From contig NZ_MJIL01000075.1 in NCBI RefSeq assembly GCF_001939735.1, forward strand, positions 1 to 64,000: 64,000 nucleotides of DNA. The letters run 5' to 3'. Origin of the DNA: Photobacterium proteolyticum (GTDB lineage: Bacteria; Pseudomonadota; Gammaproteobacteria; Enterobacterales; Vibrionaceae). Positions 63,257 to 64,000 of this stretch are shown here, in pieces (position 1 is the stretch's first letter; each line of letters opens with the position of its first letter). The position numbers and the translations under genes are program-made. Below the pieces are notes generated by a model. The model was not told the DNA's origin, did not search any database, and saw only the letters and a list, made by a program, of their open reading frames with translations.

Positions 63257-64000
63257 ATGATAAAACCGATAATTACACTGATGACCCTGGCCTTATTTCA
63301 GCCTGTCGCATTAGCCAAAACACTACAGGTCAGCGTTGATGATAACCTGCAGGCCATCCTGGATTCCGCCTCAAAAGGCGATGTCGTCTCACTCGATGCT
63401 GGTGAATATCAAGGTAATTTCATTCTTCGTCAGGCTATTACCCTCACAGGGAACAATGTTGCCACAATTAATGCAGGCGGCAAGGGTCACGCCTTACTAC
63501 TCAAAAGCTCCGACATCCTGATTGAAGATCTCACCATCATCAACTGGGGCAGCGATCTAACGGCACAAAATGCCGGTATCTATTCCGATAAAAAAGCCAA
63601 CAACCTGATTATTCGCAACAACAAACTACGGGGAGACGGCTTCGGCATCTGGCTGCAGAGCGGAAAACATATCAAAGTCAAAGGCAACGAGGTGGAAGGC
63701 AACCCCACCCTGCGTTCAGCCGACAGAGGCAACGGCATTCAGCTGTCAAAGGTGGAAGATGTCGAAGTCACCGGCAACACCGTCAGCAAGACCCGTGACG
63801 GCCTGTATATTATCGCCAGCCAGTACAATGTATTGAAAAACAATACCATGCATGATCTTCGCTACGGGATCCACTATATGTACTCCCACAGCAACGAAGT
63901 GCTGGATAATCTAGCCTACAACACCCGTGCCGGCTACGCCCTGATGAGCTCGCGCAAGCTGACTGTACGGGGCAACGAAACCCGTGACAGCGAAGACTAC
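63257..64000 (+). CDS. nosD: NosD, partial, copper-site maturation protein
   Basis: The frame is open from the ATG at 63257 to the last base, 248 residues, and continues outside the window. It has a signal peptide (PIITLMTLALFQPVALA) and the start of a right-handed beta-helix with PbH1-like turns (IYSDKKANNLIIRNNKLRGD, GFGIWLQSGKHIKVKGNEVE, GNGIQLSKVEDVEVTGNTVS). NosD is periplasmic and works with NosF and NosY to build the sulfur-containing CuZ cluster of NosZ. nosFYL are expected further right. Confidence 0.94.
   Translation, partial: MIKPIITLMTLALFQPVALAKTLQVSVDDNLQAILDSASKGDVVSLDAGEYQGNFILRQAITLTGNNVATINAGGKGHALLLKSSDILIEDLTIINWGSDLTAQNAGIYSDKKANNLIIRNNKLRGDGFGIWLQSGKHIKVKGNEVEGNPTLRSADRGNGIQLSKVEDVEVTGNTVSKTRDGLYIIASQYNVLKNNTMHDLRYGIHYMYSHSNEVLDNLAYNTRAGYALMSSRKLTVRGNETRDSEDY

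Overview
The window looks like chromosome of a marine gammaproteobacterium of the Vibrionaceae, most likely Photobacterium or a close relative. This is inferred from gene content: an ExeM-type nuclease with a GlyGly-CTERM tail, a secreted endonuclease I, a YheO-type regulator, FrmA/FrmB with FocA, a nos operon, many LysR regulators and an IS903-like remnant. There are no rRNA or tRNA genes, no CRISPR array and no intact prophage.

Layout. 1-1.9 kb: the 5' part of a cadherin-like secreted protein running off the left edge, then an IS903-group transposase remnant. 1.9-5.5 kb: glutathione-dependent formaldehyde detoxification (frmA-frmB), a FocA-type channel and a decayed iron alcohol dehydrogenase. 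6.1-11.9 kb: LysR, a glutathionylspermidine-synthase fragment, a LysE exporter, AraC, RarD and a chemotaxis receptor. 12.1-20.1 kb: a divergent catabolic locus. The leftward arm has an M20 amidohydrolase, two EamA carriers, an Asp/Glu-racemase-fold enzyme and an M24 hydrolase. The rightward arm has a YheO-type regulator, RidA and diaminopropionate ammonia-lyase. It resembles an ectoine-degradation set rebuilt around 2,3-diaminopropionate and is the best candidate here for an undescribed pathway. 20.2-22.9 kb: a P-type ATPase. 23.3-28.3 kb: a five-gene respiratory operon (NapC-type cytochrome, Tat-exported molybdoenzyme, four-cluster ferredoxin, diheme cytochrome, TorD-type chaperone) of unknown substrate.

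28.5-42.9 kb: bactofilin overlapping an M23 peptidase, LysR, a DUF3179 protein, three rightward envelope genes (lipoprotein, secreted protein with a possible cysteine-peptidase fold, outer-membrane barrel), LysR with an EmrAB-type pump, a small cytochrome c, an EamA carrier and a DUF4442 pseudogene. 43-52 kb: an exonuclease, a 1.4-kb AT-rich non-coding stretch with a candidate small RNA and a perfect LacI/PurR-type palindrome, then porin, 5'-nucleotidase, extracellular nuclease and endonuclease I, which together look like an extracellular DNA and nucleotide scavenging unit. A 48-residue lipoprotein and a 283-bp MITE follow. 53-58.5 kb: a serine hydrolase, nitronate monooxygenase, a TetR/old-yellow-enzyme pair with three operator-like dyads, a DUF3429 membrane protein and an unknown membrane-anchored protein. 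58.9-64 kb: an FNR-like box, nosR, nosZ and the start of nosD (nitrous oxide respiration).

All family assignments come from reading the sequence; no searches were run. Start codons were chosen from Shine-Dalgarno spacing and family-typical N-termini and often differ from the longest possible frame.
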